Shown one piece after another: positions 50,611 through 59,392 of a stretch of DNA of 64,000 nucleotides. Both the position numbers and the translations under genes were made by a program. Numbering within the stretch: position 1 is the first letter of the stretch; each line of letters opens with the position of its first letter. Below the pieces are notes generated by a model. That model was not told the origin of the DNA, did not search any database, and worked only from the letters and a program-made list of their open reading frames with translations. This DNA comes from an uncultured Bacillota bacterium (GTDB lineage: Bacteria; Bacillota_I; Bacilli_A; RFN20; CAG-288): positions 185,980-249,979 of the forward strand of contig CASGEC010000001.1 of the NCBI GenBank assembly GCA_949300365.1. Direction: 5' to 3'.

Positions 50611-53436
50611 TCATTTTAAGAAAGCATCCTTCGGCGAGAGCTTTCTGATGGATAAAAAGAGGATCAGGGAAAGAATCAGGCACGTCAAGACCATGGTCAG
50701 AAAACTGATGGCATAGGGAAGGATATCGATGCCATACTGGGTCAGCATCCCGGTCAAGGTGTTCCGTATCGTCTTCTCCGCAAAAAGGGAAAGGAAGAGC
50801 GAACCCACAAAGGAAAGAAAGCCGACGAGGAAGACCATGGCCCCATAGTAATAACCGATTTCCTTTTTCGAGTAGCCCAGGGAGAGAAGGATACCGATCG
50901 TCTTCCTGTCCCTGTGAACGATGAGATAGAGGGAGAGGAAAAGAAGGAAGGAAGCCGTCACAAGGGAAAAGAGGGCAAAGCCGAGGAAGAGGAAGGAAAG
51001 ACCATCCAACAGGGAGGAAATCTCCTCCGTCATCAGGAGCATGGGAAAGGAGGCGCGGTATTCCCCACCCTCTTCAAGGGCAAGGACAATGGAATCGGCA
51101 TCCTTCCTTTCCAAATCGACATCGATGACAGCCTGGGTGATCCTCAGGTCTTCCGGACCCAAAGACGTGTGGGCAAAGGCATAGCAGAGAGGGAAGAGGG
51201 ACTCGTGATAGATTGCCTGCTCCTCGTCCTCGTAGATGCCGCTGATCGTCAAAAAGCCTTCCGAGAAGATGTTCCGATAGCCATTTCCATCCGCGACGGT
51301 CTTATCCAAGGTCAGACAGTGGAGCTTTTCCCCGACGGCCTTGGAAATATCCCCGAAGAGCTTTTTGGCCATGGCCGTGGAGAGGGCGATTTCGCGTATG
51401 CTTTCCGGCTTTTTTCCATAGGCAGGAGCAATCGTCGCATGGTCCAAGGAGCGGAAGCGAAGCCCGTCCTCATCCATCGCCGAGAGCAAGTCCGCCTTGA
51501 TCACCCCTTCCTCCACCTCGATCAAGGAACCCTGAAAGGCACCGAGGTTCTCGTCCATCCGATAGGCCTGGTCCATGATGACGTTGAGCTTTTCCTTTTC
51601 CCGGCTGAAGAAGAAAGGCTTTTGGAAGCCGGAGACAAATCCCGAGGCGGTGTAGGTATAGATCGGCGAGGAATAGCTGACGCCTTTGATAAAGGAGAGG
51701 TTCCTCTCCAGGAATTCCTCCGTCTTGCTGATGGAGATCTTCGGAAGATAGTCGATGTAGACCTGGACGTGGTTGTGTGTCTCTTCCTTTTCCGAAAGGT
51801 AGTATCCCTTTTCCCGGAGCATGCCGATGGTATAGGAATCGAATTCCTCCTGCCTTAGGAAGCGGCGCAGGAAGTCCCCGCCATGGAGGGGATAAAGCCT
51901 CAATCCAAAGGTCTTGCTCACCTGCCAGGGGACTTCCGCTTTCTCTCCCTCCATCACTTCCACAAACTGCATCGTCTTGGAGACGAAATACTCGCCGAAG
52001 TCAGGATAGGGAGAGACGATAGAGACGCTTTGGCTGAAAAGAACATCGACAACCTCATAGGAGTGGTCCAAATGATAGGACCATTCCCCCATGTCGGCCT
52101 TGATCTCCAAAGTCAGGCCTTGGTACCAAACCTTCCTCCGGATATTCTCAAGCACCTCATCGGTAACGCCATAAATCGCCTCTTCGTGAAAGAGAAGAAG
52201 ATACAAGGAAAGAAGAATCTCCTCATCAAGACAGAGGATGATCTCTTCATGCGTCATCTCCCTTGTGTCGATCTCTATCTCATCGCCTTCCTCGCATTCT
52301 TCGACAAGCCGGTGATGCAGGAAGGAATCCAGGGAGAGAGAGGAAACGGAAAGGAAGCGATTCTGGTAGCAGAGCCTTAGGGACTGGTCGTTTTGGAAGA
52401 TGCTGTTGAGGGAAGAGAGGTAGAAAGGGGAGACAGCCAGAACATCTTCCGGAAAGGCGCGCTTTATCTTGAGAAGGTCGTTATAGCCGGCGATTTCATA
52501 TCCGGTTCCCGTGGTCTCCTCTTCCCTTCTTTCCACGACCATCGCTCCTTTGTCCATGTAATGTGACAAGGCCGAGGCCATCGCTTCCTTGACGCTTCCC
52601 GAAAGGAGGAAGGAGAAGGATATCGAAAAAAGGGAGACGACAAGGCTTGTCAGGGCAAGGAGAAGAAAACCCCTCCTGGCCTTCAGGGAGTGAAAGAGGC
52701 TTCTGAGGAACGGAAGGCCGGAGAACTTCTTTCTTTTGTAGCGGAGACTTGTTTCCCTTTTCGGAAGCGATGGTTCCTTTTGCCTCAGGGTTATCCTTCC
52801 ATCGGAAAGGGAAAGGATCGTGGCATCCTTCGGGATTTCCTTCTCCTCATGGGTGATGACAAGGACCAGACGTCTTCTTGCCTCTTCCTGAAGGAGGGAA
52901 AGGACCTTTTGCCGCATCCGATAGTCCAAGGAGGCCATGGGTTCGTCTAGGAGAAGAAGAGGACAGTCGCGGATCAATGCCCGTGCCAAGGCGACTCTCT
53001 TCCTTTCCCCTCCCGACAGGGACTTGAAGGGACTCTTCATCCTCCTGGAAAGCCCAAGACGGGAAAGGACATGCTGGATTCTCTCCTTTTTTTCCTGCAC
53101 ATTGAGGGTCGTGATATCCAAGGGCTTGAGGAGGTTCTCAAACAAGGTCTCCTCCTCTTCGGCCTTGCCATCCTGAAAGACGAAGGCGACCTTCGCAAAG
53201 CGATAGTCCTCCCTTTCCTTTTCCGTCAGGGACTTGAGTTCTTTTCCGTCGACCTTGAGGGAGCCTTCATAGGCAAAGTCCATCCCGCCGACAAGGGAAA
53301 GGAAGGTGCTCTTTCCGGCTCCGGACTTGCCGACAAGGAAATAGAGGCCGGGAACAGTAAGATGGAGGGTGATGCCTCTTAAGGTCGGTTCCCTGTTTCC
53401 GGGATAGGTCTTCGACAGGTTTCTGATCTCGATCAT
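50611..53436 (-). CDS. ABC transporter, ATPase fused to FtsX-type permease (second subunit)
   Basis: 941 residues from ATG 53436, overlapping the upstream stop by one base. Residues 1-215: ABC ATPase with Walker A GKSGAGKST, Q-loop VFQDGK, signature SLSGGERKRVALA, Walker B LLLLDEPMASLD. Then a membrane helix (about 250-275), a roughly 480-residue extracellular region, and three C-terminal helices (about 800-930) in MacB/FtsX order. MacB-type proteins do not carry substrate through the membrane but move extracellular parts by mechanotransmission, exporting peptides, toxins or lipoproteins or resisting antimicrobial peptides. Paired with 53436-55403; the two probably form a heterodimer. Confidence 0.88.
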   Translation of the reverse strand: MIEIRNLSKTYPGNREPTLRGITLHLTVPGLYFLVGKSGAGKSTFLSLVGGMDFAYEGSLKVDGKELKSLTEKEREDYRFAKVAFVFQDGKAEEEETLFENLLKPLDITTLNVQEKKERIQHVLSRLGLSRRMKSPFKSLSGGERKRVALARALIRDCPLLLLDEPMASLDYRMRQKVLSLLQEEARRRLVLVITHEEKEIPKDATILSLSDGRITLRQKEPSLPKRETSLRYKRKKFSGLPFLRSLFHSLKARRGFLLLALTSLVVSLFSISFSFLLSGSVKEAMASALSHYMDKGAMVVERREEETTGTGYEIAGYNDLLKIKRAFPEDVLAVSPFYLSSLNSIFQNDQSLRLCYQNRFLSVSSLSLDSFLHHRLVEECEEGDEIEIDTREMTHEEIILCLDEEILLSLYLLLFHEEAIYGVTDEVLENIRRKVWYQGLTLEIKADMGEWSYHLDHSYEVVDVLFSQSVSIVSPYPDFGEYFVSKTMQFVEVMEGEKAEVPWQVSKTFGLRLYPLHGGDFLRRFLRQEEFDSYTIGMLREKGYYLSEKEETHNHVQVYIDYLPKISISKTEEFLERNLSFIKGVSYSSPIYTYTASGFVSGFQKPFFFSREKEKLNVIMDQAYRMDENLGAFQGSLIEVEEGVIKADLLSAMDEDGLRFRSLDHATIAPAYGKKPESIREIALSTAMAKKLFGDISKAVGEKLHCLTLDKTVADGNGYRNIFSEGFLTISGIYEDEEQAIYHESLFPLCYAFAHTSLGPEDLRITQAVIDVDLERKDADSIVLALEEGGEYRASFPMLLMTEEISSLLDGLSFLFLGFALFSLVTASFLLFLSLYLIVHRDRKTIGILLSLGYSKKEIGYYYGAMVFLVGFLSFVGSLFLSLFAEKTIRNTLTGMLTQYGIDILPYAISFLTMVLTCLILSLILFLSIRKLSPKDAFLK

Positions 53437-55403
53437 CAATCTTCTCCCACGAGTTCCCTTTGGATGCGAAGATCAGATACTCTCCGCAGGGGAAGGATGC
53501 CGGCAAGAAGGGAGAAAAGGAAGGCGCAGGAAAGGACAAATGAGAGGGAGAGGACGTTGATCGTTGAAAGGAATGCGGGGAAAGCCATGCTCTTGAGAAT
53601 GCCATTGGCCAAGAAGGAGAGGGACGTCCCAAGGACAAGGACCATGGCCGAGGTCAGAAGGAAAAAGGAAAAGAGCATGCCATAGGCAACACGCCTCTTG
53701 TTCCTCTTTCCGTTGGGATAGGTCCGAACCAGGGCAAGGAGGCGGATGTTCTCCTCATAGAGCGAATAGATGGAGAGATAGGAGAGGAGGAAGATCGAGG
53801 CGATGGCAAGGACAAGGAAGGCAAGAAGGACATCCAGAAGGGAAGTGACGATCGCCGAAGTCGACGTCCGTATGCTCTCGCCCTTGGAATAGACCTTGAG
53901 GGTGTCGCCAAATAGCCTTTCTGCCCTTTCGATCATGCCCCGAGGCGAGTCGCTTTCAAAGAGAAGCTTCGTCCCGCGGAAATCATCCTGCCTTTCCTCC
54001 GTCAGGGAGAAGAGGGAGAGGATGGAGACGGGCCTTTCCAGTTCCGAGGAGATGTTCTCCAGATAGACCGTATCGAAAAAGTCGGATGCCGCCGCATAGG
54101 AATAGTAGCAGGAGGGAGAGTTGAAGGCGTTCTTTTCCCCGGCGATGCCGACGATTGTGAAGCGGTAGTCGATCTTGACAAGATCCTTTTCCTCCAAAGC
54201 ACTGCTCGTGACGATGGCGGAGTGACGGAAGGAGAAGCTTCTCCCGAGGGCGTTTCCCTGAGGAATGCCGAGTTCCATAAGAAAGGAAGGATTGACGACC
54301 ACTTCCCTTATCGTCCGTGCCGTCCTTCCCATGAGAAGCTTGTCTTCCTCCTGGCTCAGGACGGGATAGAACCCCGAGGCGGCGGTCTTTCCGTTGAGGA
54401 AGACATCATTCGTCTCCGGAAGGAAGTAGTTGAAGGACGGGAAGGTCTCGACGGCCCCGAGCTGCATGCACGTCTCCTTTGTCGGGACTTGGTAACGCTC
54501 CAAGGAAAGGCGTCCGGAAGAGGCAATGGTGTCTCTCTGGGACAGGGTCAGCATGCCATTGTCATAGTATTCCGCAAAGAGCTGGGAGAGGGAGTCATCG
54601 ATGTTCATGGATAGATCGATACCGGCATTGAGGAAGGAAAGGCTCAAGGCAAGGAAGAAGGCGGAAAGCCCGATCCTTAGACGTCTCTTGTGCAAGAACT
54701 TCCTTGTCAGGAACAGGGAATCCAACAGGGATAGAGCACCTTTCTTCCTTTTCTTCTCCTCTTGATGGGAAGAAGAGGAATCTTCCTTCTTTTCCCTGAT
54801 GGGAACAAGCTTTCCATCCTTGAGTTCATAAAGAAGGTCGGCAAATTCATAGGCTGCTTTCTCATCATGGGTCACAAGCAATACAAGGCAGTTTTTTGCC
54901 AAGTCCTTCAAGAGGGAAAGAATCTCCTGGGATGTCTTCTGGTCGAGCTGTCCTGTCGGCTCGTCCATGACAAGGAAAGGAGAGGAACACACCAAAGCCC
55001 TTGCGATGCTTACCCGCATCTGTTCTCCGCCCGATAGGAGTCTTACGTCCTGTTCCTCCTTTCCGGAAAGACCGACCCGGGCAAGGCTTTCCTTGGCTTT
55101 AAGAAGGGCTCCCTTTCGGCCTTCCCCAGAAAGCCTCAAGGGAAGAAGGACGTTTTCAAGGACGGTCAAGTAGTCCAACAAAAGCGGGGACTGATAGACG
55201 CGTGCAGGCGGAATGTCCGGGATCCTGGTTATGGTTCCCGAATCCGGACGGAGGGAGGAGCAGCAAAGGGAGAGCAAGGTCGTCTTCCCCGATCCGGAAG
55301 CACCCAAAAGGATGGCAAGGCCCCTGTCGGGAAAGCGGACGGTGATTCCATCGAGAATCTTCCTGTCTCCATAGCCGAAACGGACGTCTTCAAGGGTAAG
55401 CAT
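53436..55403 (-). CDS. ABC transporter, ATPase fused to FtsX-type permease (first subunit)
   Basis: 655 residues from ATG 55403 (GGAGG 9 nt upstream; upstream in-frame start 55421 lies in the leader element). ABC ATPase 1-205 with GASGSGKTT, signature LLSGGEQMRVSIA and VMDEPTGQLD; a Lys/Ser-rich linker; membrane helix about 240-260; extracellular domain about 265-500; three helices at about 515-645 ending LRIQRELVGED. Same plan as its partner with a smaller extracellular part. The leader has the element shared with comEA, so the pair may be expressed with DNA uptake (inference). Confidence 0.88.
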   Translation of the reverse strand: MLTLEDVRFGYGDRKILDGITVRFPDRGLAILLGASGSGKTTLLSLCCSSLRPDSGTITRIPDIPPARVYQSPLLLDYLTVLENVLLPLRLSGEGRKGALLKAKESLARVGLSGKEEQDVRLLSGGEQMRVSIARALVCSSPFLVMDEPTGQLDQKTSQEILSLLKDLAKNCLVLLVTHDEKAAYEFADLLYELKDGKLVPIREKKEDSSSSHQEEKKRKKGALSLLDSLFLTRKFLHKRRLRIGLSAFFLALSLSFLNAGIDLSMNIDDSLSQLFAEYYDNGMLTLSQRDTIASSGRLSLERYQVPTKETCMQLGAVETFPSFNYFLPETNDVFLNGKTAASGFYPVLSQEEDKLLMGRTARTIREVVVNPSFLMELGIPQGNALGRSFSFRHSAIVTSSALEEKDLVKIDYRFTIVGIAGEKNAFNSPSCYYSYAAASDFFDTVYLENISSELERPVSILSLFSLTEERQDDFRGTKLLFESDSPRGMIERAERLFGDTLKVYSKGESIRTSTSAIVTSLLDVLLAFLVLAIASIFLLSYLSIYSLYEENIRLLALVRTYPNGKRNKRRVAYGMLFSFFLLTSAMVLVLGTSLSFLANGILKSMAFPAFLSTINVLSLSFVLSCAFLFSLLAGILPLRRVSDLRIQRELVGED

Positions 55404-55412
55404 GGAAAAAAT

Positions 55413-55438
55413 CCTCCTCACCCTTTATTGGGAGGCAA
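55413..55438 (-). promoter_or_regulatory. Shared leader element, copy B (ABC exporter operon)
   Basis: Plus-strand CCTCCTCACCCTTTATTGGG.. ending AGGCAA matches 47898-47923 with one indel and one substitution. Again the Shine-Dalgarno is its 3' part on the minus strand, followed by a T-rich spacer of 9 nt and ATG. Similarity extends upstream (GTTTTT-rich, to about 55455). The hairpin is weaker than in copy A. Confidence 0.7.
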
Positions 55439-55453
55439 GAGACAAAAACGAAA

Positions 55454-56257
55454 CTAGTCTTTCCTTTCGAGAAGGAGGGCGTTCAATACAAGGCAGTACG
55501 ACGTCAGGACACCGACGCCGCCAGGAACGGGCGTATAGCCTAAGACTGTTCCTTCTTCCGGGACAAAGCCCATGTCTCCGCGACCATCCTCCTGATATCC
55601 GCAGTCGATGATGTAAGGCTTTTTGATAAGGTCATTCTGAGAGAGGAGTCCTCTTTTCCCGCTGGCAAGGAAAAGGACATCGCTCTCCTGAGCCTCTTTC
55701 TTGAGAAGGGAAGAAGGAATCCGGGAATGGGCCTGGACGACAAGGCCGTTCTTGTGGCTGATTAAGGCATAGAGGGGAAGGCCGATAGTCCTACTGCGGC
55801 CGATGATCAGGCATTTCTTTCCTGTCAAATCGATATGGTAATAGTCCAAAATCAACTGGACACTTCGTGCCGTTGCCGGAAGATAGTCCATGTCGCCGAG
55901 GACAAGCCTTCCGATATTCCTCTCTGTCGTCATGTCCGGATCGTGGTCGGGATCGATAGCGGAAAGGAAGGCCTGTTCCTCCTTTATTCCCAAGGGACGG
56001 GCAAGGATCGTGTGGCTCTTCTTGGCCTTTGTGGCAAAGCGATGGAGGCTTCCTTGGATATCGTCCCTGTCCAGGAATTCCTCCTCATAGGGAATCGAAA
56101 AACGCTCCAGGGCTTTCTTGACGCCCTTGAGATAGGCCTGGGAGGAGAGATCGTCTTTGTTCGAGAAAAGATAGAAGGACAATGTCTTTCCCTTTCTCTC
56201 CTCTTCGATCCGCTCGATCAAGGAAGGACGGATATTCTTTCCAAGAAGCTGGGTCAT
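55454..56257 (-). CDS. folD: Divergent FolD: methylene-THF dehydrogenase/cyclohydrolase
   Basis: 267 residues. The catalytic SQAYLKGVKKALE (Y and K of the YxxxK motif) and Rossmann motif CLIIGRSRTIGLPLYALI and C-terminal GYTPVPGGVGVLTSY are FolD. Other hallmarks are altered: the substrate loop QLPLP reads ARPLGI, DVDGF reads DPDHD, and PCTP reads PATA. It is shorter than usual (about 280-290). Position directly after fhs supports a role in one-carbon metabolism; whether both activities remain is open. 4-nt overlap with fhs. Confidence 0.82.
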   Translation of the reverse strand: MTQLLGKNIRPSLIERIEEERKGKTLSFYLFSNKDDLSSQAYLKGVKKALERFSIPYEEEFLDRDDIQGSLHRFATKAKKSHTILARPLGIKEEQAFLSAIDPDHDPDMTTERNIGRLVLGDMDYLPATARSVQLILDYYHIDLTGKKCLIIGRSRTIGLPLYALISHKNGLVVQAHSRIPSSLLKKEAQESDVLFLASGKRGLLSQNDLIKKPYIIDCGYQEDGRGDMGFVPEEGTVLGYTPVPGGVGVLTSYCLVLNALLLERKD

Positions 56258-57846
56258 CTTTCCATCCTCTTTGCCAGGGGGACTTTAGGAAGGCCAGGCA
56301 TCGTGACGATCGATCCTGTCAAGGGGACAAGGAAGCGGGCCCCATGGAAGATTCTTAGTCCCTTGACGTGAAGAGTATGCTTGGGGACATTGAGAAGCTT
56401 AGGGTTATCGCTAAGGGAGTTCGGTGTCTTGCTGATGCAGACGGAAAAGCGCCTCTCCTCGGGTGAAAGGGAACGGATCTTTTCCAGGACGTCCTTCTCA
56501 TAGACGACATTCTCGGCACCATAGGTCTTCTTGGCAATGGTCTCGATCTTTTCCAAGACGTCCATCGAATCCGTGACGATGGGATGGAAGCCCTTCTTGT
56601 TTTCATTAAGGATAGCGATGGCCTTCTGGGCAAGGTCAAGGGCACCTTCCGGACCATCTTCATAGGAAGAGCAGAGGGAGAAGGGAATGTTTCTCTCTTT
56701 CAGGATAGAAGAAAGGCAGTCGACCTCCTCCTTGGTATCGCTGGGGAAAAGGTTGATGCAGACAAGGACAGGAAGGCCGTATTGGCTGGCGTTGTGGATA
56801 TGGAAGAGAAGGTTTGGTACGCCCTTTTCAAGACTCGTGCAATCCGGCTTGTCCAAATCCTCGAAGGCCTTTCCGCCATGGAGCTTTAAGGCACGGATCG
56901 TGCAGACTAGGACGATAAGATCCGGCGTGAAACCCTGGATAGGAGAGACGATGTCGAGGTATTTTTCCATGCCGAGGTCGCTTCCAAAGCCGGCCTCCGT
57001 GACGACATAGTCGGCAAGACGCAAGGAAAGGTCCGTGGCGATGATGGAATTGGTCCCGTGGGCGATGTTGGCAAAGGGCCCTCCATGGACGATGGCCGGA
57101 GTATTGTTGCTGGTGGAGACAAGGTTAGGAAGGATGGCCTTCTTCATCAGCTTTTCAAGGGCGTTGCGGATCTTCAAGTCCCGGACAAAGATATCCTTCC
57201 CCTTGTGGTTCTTGGCGACCTTGATATCCTCCGTCCGGTTGAGGAAATCCTCAAGGTTTTGGCTCAGGCAGAGGATAGCCATCAATTCGCTTGCCGCGGT
57301 GATGACAAAGGAGGAAGCATGCCTTGGCCCTTCCTTCGTTCCAAGGCAGGTCTCGATATGGCGAAGGGAACGATCGTTCATGTCCATCGCCCGCGGGAAG
57401 ACGACGCTCTCCGGATCGATATCCAGCTCGCTGTTTTGGAAGATCTCGTTGTCGACCATGGCCGCGATGAGGTTGTTGGCACTGGTCAAGGCATGGATGT
57501 CGCCGGTGAAGTGGAGGTTGATGCCCTCCTCGGGAACAAGCCTTTCCTTTCCGCCGCCGGTCCCGCCGCCCTTGACACCGAAGACCGGGCCAAGGGAAGG
57601 CTCCCTCAGGCATGCCAAAGCCTTCTTTCCCAAAAGGGAGAGGCCATCGGCAAGTCCGATTGCCGTCGTCGTCTTGCCTTCCCCGGCCTTTGTCGGCGTG
57701 ATGGCGGTCGTCAGGATGAGCTTTCCCTTTCTCGGCCTTTCTTTGGTGTCGAAAAGGATCTTTGCCACGTCTCGTCCGTAGGGGAGGATTTCCTCCTCCA
57801 TAAGACCTAAAGAGGAAAGGATGGATTCGATTCTAGTTTGGATCAT
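56254..57846 (-). CDS. fhs: Formate-tetrahydrofolate ligase
   Basis: 530 residues, slightly under the usual 555-560. TAITPTKAGEGKTTTAIGL (ATP loop), LREPSLGPVFGVKGGGTGGG, NLHFTGDIHALTSANNLIAA and TEAGFGSDLGMEKYLDI are all present. Makes 10-formyl-THF from formate and ATP. GGAGG upstream lies inside the preceding gene (14-nt overlap), so fhs-folD are part of the mutS operon. Confidence 0.96.
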   Translation of the reverse strand: MIQTRIESILSSLGLMEEEILPYGRDVAKILFDTKERPRKGKLILTTAITPTKAGEGKTTTAIGLADGLSLLGKKALACLREPSLGPVFGVKGGGTGGGKERLVPEEGINLHFTGDIHALTSANNLIAAMVDNEIFQNSELDIDPESVVFPRAMDMNDRSLRHIETCLGTKEGPRHASSFVITAASELMAILCLSQNLEDFLNRTEDIKVAKNHKGKDIFVRDLKIRNALEKLMKKAILPNLVSTSNNTPAIVHGGPFANIAHGTNSIIATDLSLRLADYVVTEAGFGSDLGMEKYLDIVSPIQGFTPDLIVLVCTIRALKLHGGKAFEDLDKPDCTSLEKGVPNLLFHIHNASQYGLPVLVCINLFPSDTKEEVDCLSSILKERNIPFSLCSSYEDGPEGALDLAQKAIAILNENKKGFHPIVTDSMDVLEKIETIAKKTYGAENVVYEKDVLEKIRSLSPEERRFSVCISKTPNSLSDNPKLLNVPKHTLHVKGLRIFHGARFLVPLTGSIVTMPGLPKVPLAKRMER

Positions 57847-59392
57847 TTTTGCGTTCCTCCATTTTCTTCAGAAGCAGGCTGACGATACCAAATCCTCCAG
57901 CGTTGACAACAGGTGCAATCGAGCCGATCGTCTTGTCTCCAGGAAGGCCTTTTCTTTTGGCATCCTTAGGATAGACAACAAGGATGTTCTTTCCTTCTTC
58001 TTCCAGTCCTTCCTTTGCCAGCGTTGAAAGGAAATTCTTGGAGAGAGGATCGTTTACCTGCGAGAGCTGACCATAGCCGATCTTCGTCGAGTCGGTGTGG
58101 AAGCCAAATCCGGCGCTGGTGATGAAAAGGCTCTTTTCCGAAAGTGTCTTCTTAAAGAGGATGACCTTTCCTTGGACATCGTCGATGCAATCCAGAATGA
58201 TGTCCTTCTTCTCGCTTTGGAAGGAAGAATCGATCCTTTCCTTACGGGCCGTGATATGGATAAGGGGATTGATCTTCTTGGCCCTACAAAGAGCCACATC
58301 GACCTTGTCCTTTCCGACATCCTCCAGGGTGTAGAGAATCTGGCGGTTGAGGTTTGTCGCATCCACTATGTCCTTGTCGACGATCTCGATATCCTGGAAG
58401 CCGAGCCGGACAAGAGCCTCAAAGACACTTCCCCCGACGCCACCGACACCGGCAAGGAGGATCCTTTTTCCTTCGATATCCTTTTTCAATTCGGAAAGGA
58501 GGATTGCGGTTCTCTGCCTTAAGAGGATATGGCTTTCGATTGCCTTTTCGATCTCGTCCTTTTTCATGGCGATGGCATCAGGGAACTGATGTCTCAGGAA
58601 GGTCCTCTGTTTCTTGGCATATTGGTGGGTGTGGACCTTGATTTCCTCCTTCACCTCCTGGATATCCTTTCCTTCCTTCTTGGCGGCGATGAGTTCCCGA
58701 TAGCCTAGAGACTGGAAGGCATAGGGAGAAGGACCATACTTCTCAAGGAGACGATCGACTTCCGAGACGAAGCCTTCCGAGAACATCCTGTCGACGCGGT
58801 CATCGATTTTCTTGTTTCCTTCCTCCTTGTCGATGTCGATGCGGAAGAAGAGGGTCGGGAAAAGCGGCTCCTTTGGCGTCGAGTCGAGGATTTCCTGACG
58901 GGTATGTCCGCAATGAAGCTGTTCAAGAGCCCTCTTGACGCGGCGGGGATTGTGGATGTCGATGCTGTCATAGGTTTCCTTCGAAAGCCTTTGAAGTTCT
59001 TCCTGCATCCTTTCAAGGCTCCAGTCCTCGTAGGGACTTTCCTTCTCTTCCTCGCCGTAGAAACGATAGCCATAGAGCAGTGCCTTGATATAAAGGAACG
59101 TCCCACCGACGACAAGGACGTCCTGCCCTTTTTCCACATAATCCTTAAGAAGGGGAAGGCATTCCTCCTGGAAGCGGGAAACGTTCATCGCATCGTCGGG
59201 ATCGTATTCGTCATAGAAATGATAGGCAATGCCCTCGACCTCTTCCCTCTTTGGCTTGTCCGTCCCTATCTGCATCATCTTGTAGCATTGGTAGGCATCG
59301 GCGGAAAAGACAGGCAGATGAAAACGTCTTGCCAAGGAGAGGGCAAGGGACGTCTTGCCGCTAGCGGTCTGTCCCAGGATGACGTAGATCAA
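57833..59392 (-). CDS. miaA: Fusion of tRNA dimethylallyltransferase MiaA with a TcdA-like E1 domain
   Basis: 519 residues from TTG 59392, with GGAGG 8 nt upstream and overlapping the mutL stop. Residues 1 to about 295 are MiaA: ILGQTASGKTS, ADAYQCYKMMQIGTDKP, VGGTFLYIKALLYG, NPRRVKRALE, QSLGYRELI and QRTFLRHQFPD. Residues about 305-519 are a ThiF/E1-type adenylation domain of the TcdA (CsdL) type: LLAGVGGVGGSVFEALVRLG, IVDKDIVDATNLNRQ, DCIDDVQGKVILF, then NDPLSKNFLSTL, NILVVYPKDA and SIAPVVNAGGFGIVSLLL. MiaA makes i6A37 in tRNAs reading U-initial codons; TcdA makes ct6A37 in those reading A-initial codons. The frame is open throughout, so this is a true fusion, not neighbouring genes. Confidence 0.9.
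   Translation of the reverse strand: MIYVILGQTASGKTSLALSLARRFHLPVFSADAYQCYKMMQIGTDKPKREEVEGIAYHFYDEYDPDDAMNVSRFQEECLPLLKDYVEKGQDVLVVGGTFLYIKALLYGYRFYGEEEKESPYEDWSLERMQEELQRLSKETYDSIDIHNPRRVKRALEQLHCGHTRQEILDSTPKEPLFPTLFFRIDIDKEEGNKKIDDRVDRMFSEGFVSEVDRLLEKYGPSPYAFQSLGYRELIAAKKEGKDIQEVKEEIKVHTHQYAKKQRTFLRHQFPDAIAMKKDEIEKAIESHILLRQRTAILLSELKKDIEGKRILLAGVGGVGGSVFEALVRLGFQDIEIVDKDIVDATNLNRQILYTLEDVGKDKVDVALCRAKKINPLIHITARKERIDSSFQSEKKDIILDCIDDVQGKVILFKKTLSEKSLFITSAGFGFHTDSTKIGYGQLSQVNDPLSKNFLSTLAKEGLEEEGKNILVVYPKDAKRKGLPGDKTIGSIAPVVNAGGFGIVSLLLKKMEERKNDPN

Noticed and set aside
50599..50612. TGTAAGCGGTTATC as a third cre box, upstream of csp
   Set aside because: Only 12 of 14 positions match and it lies far upstream of csp at the 3' end of the exporter gene; likely chance.
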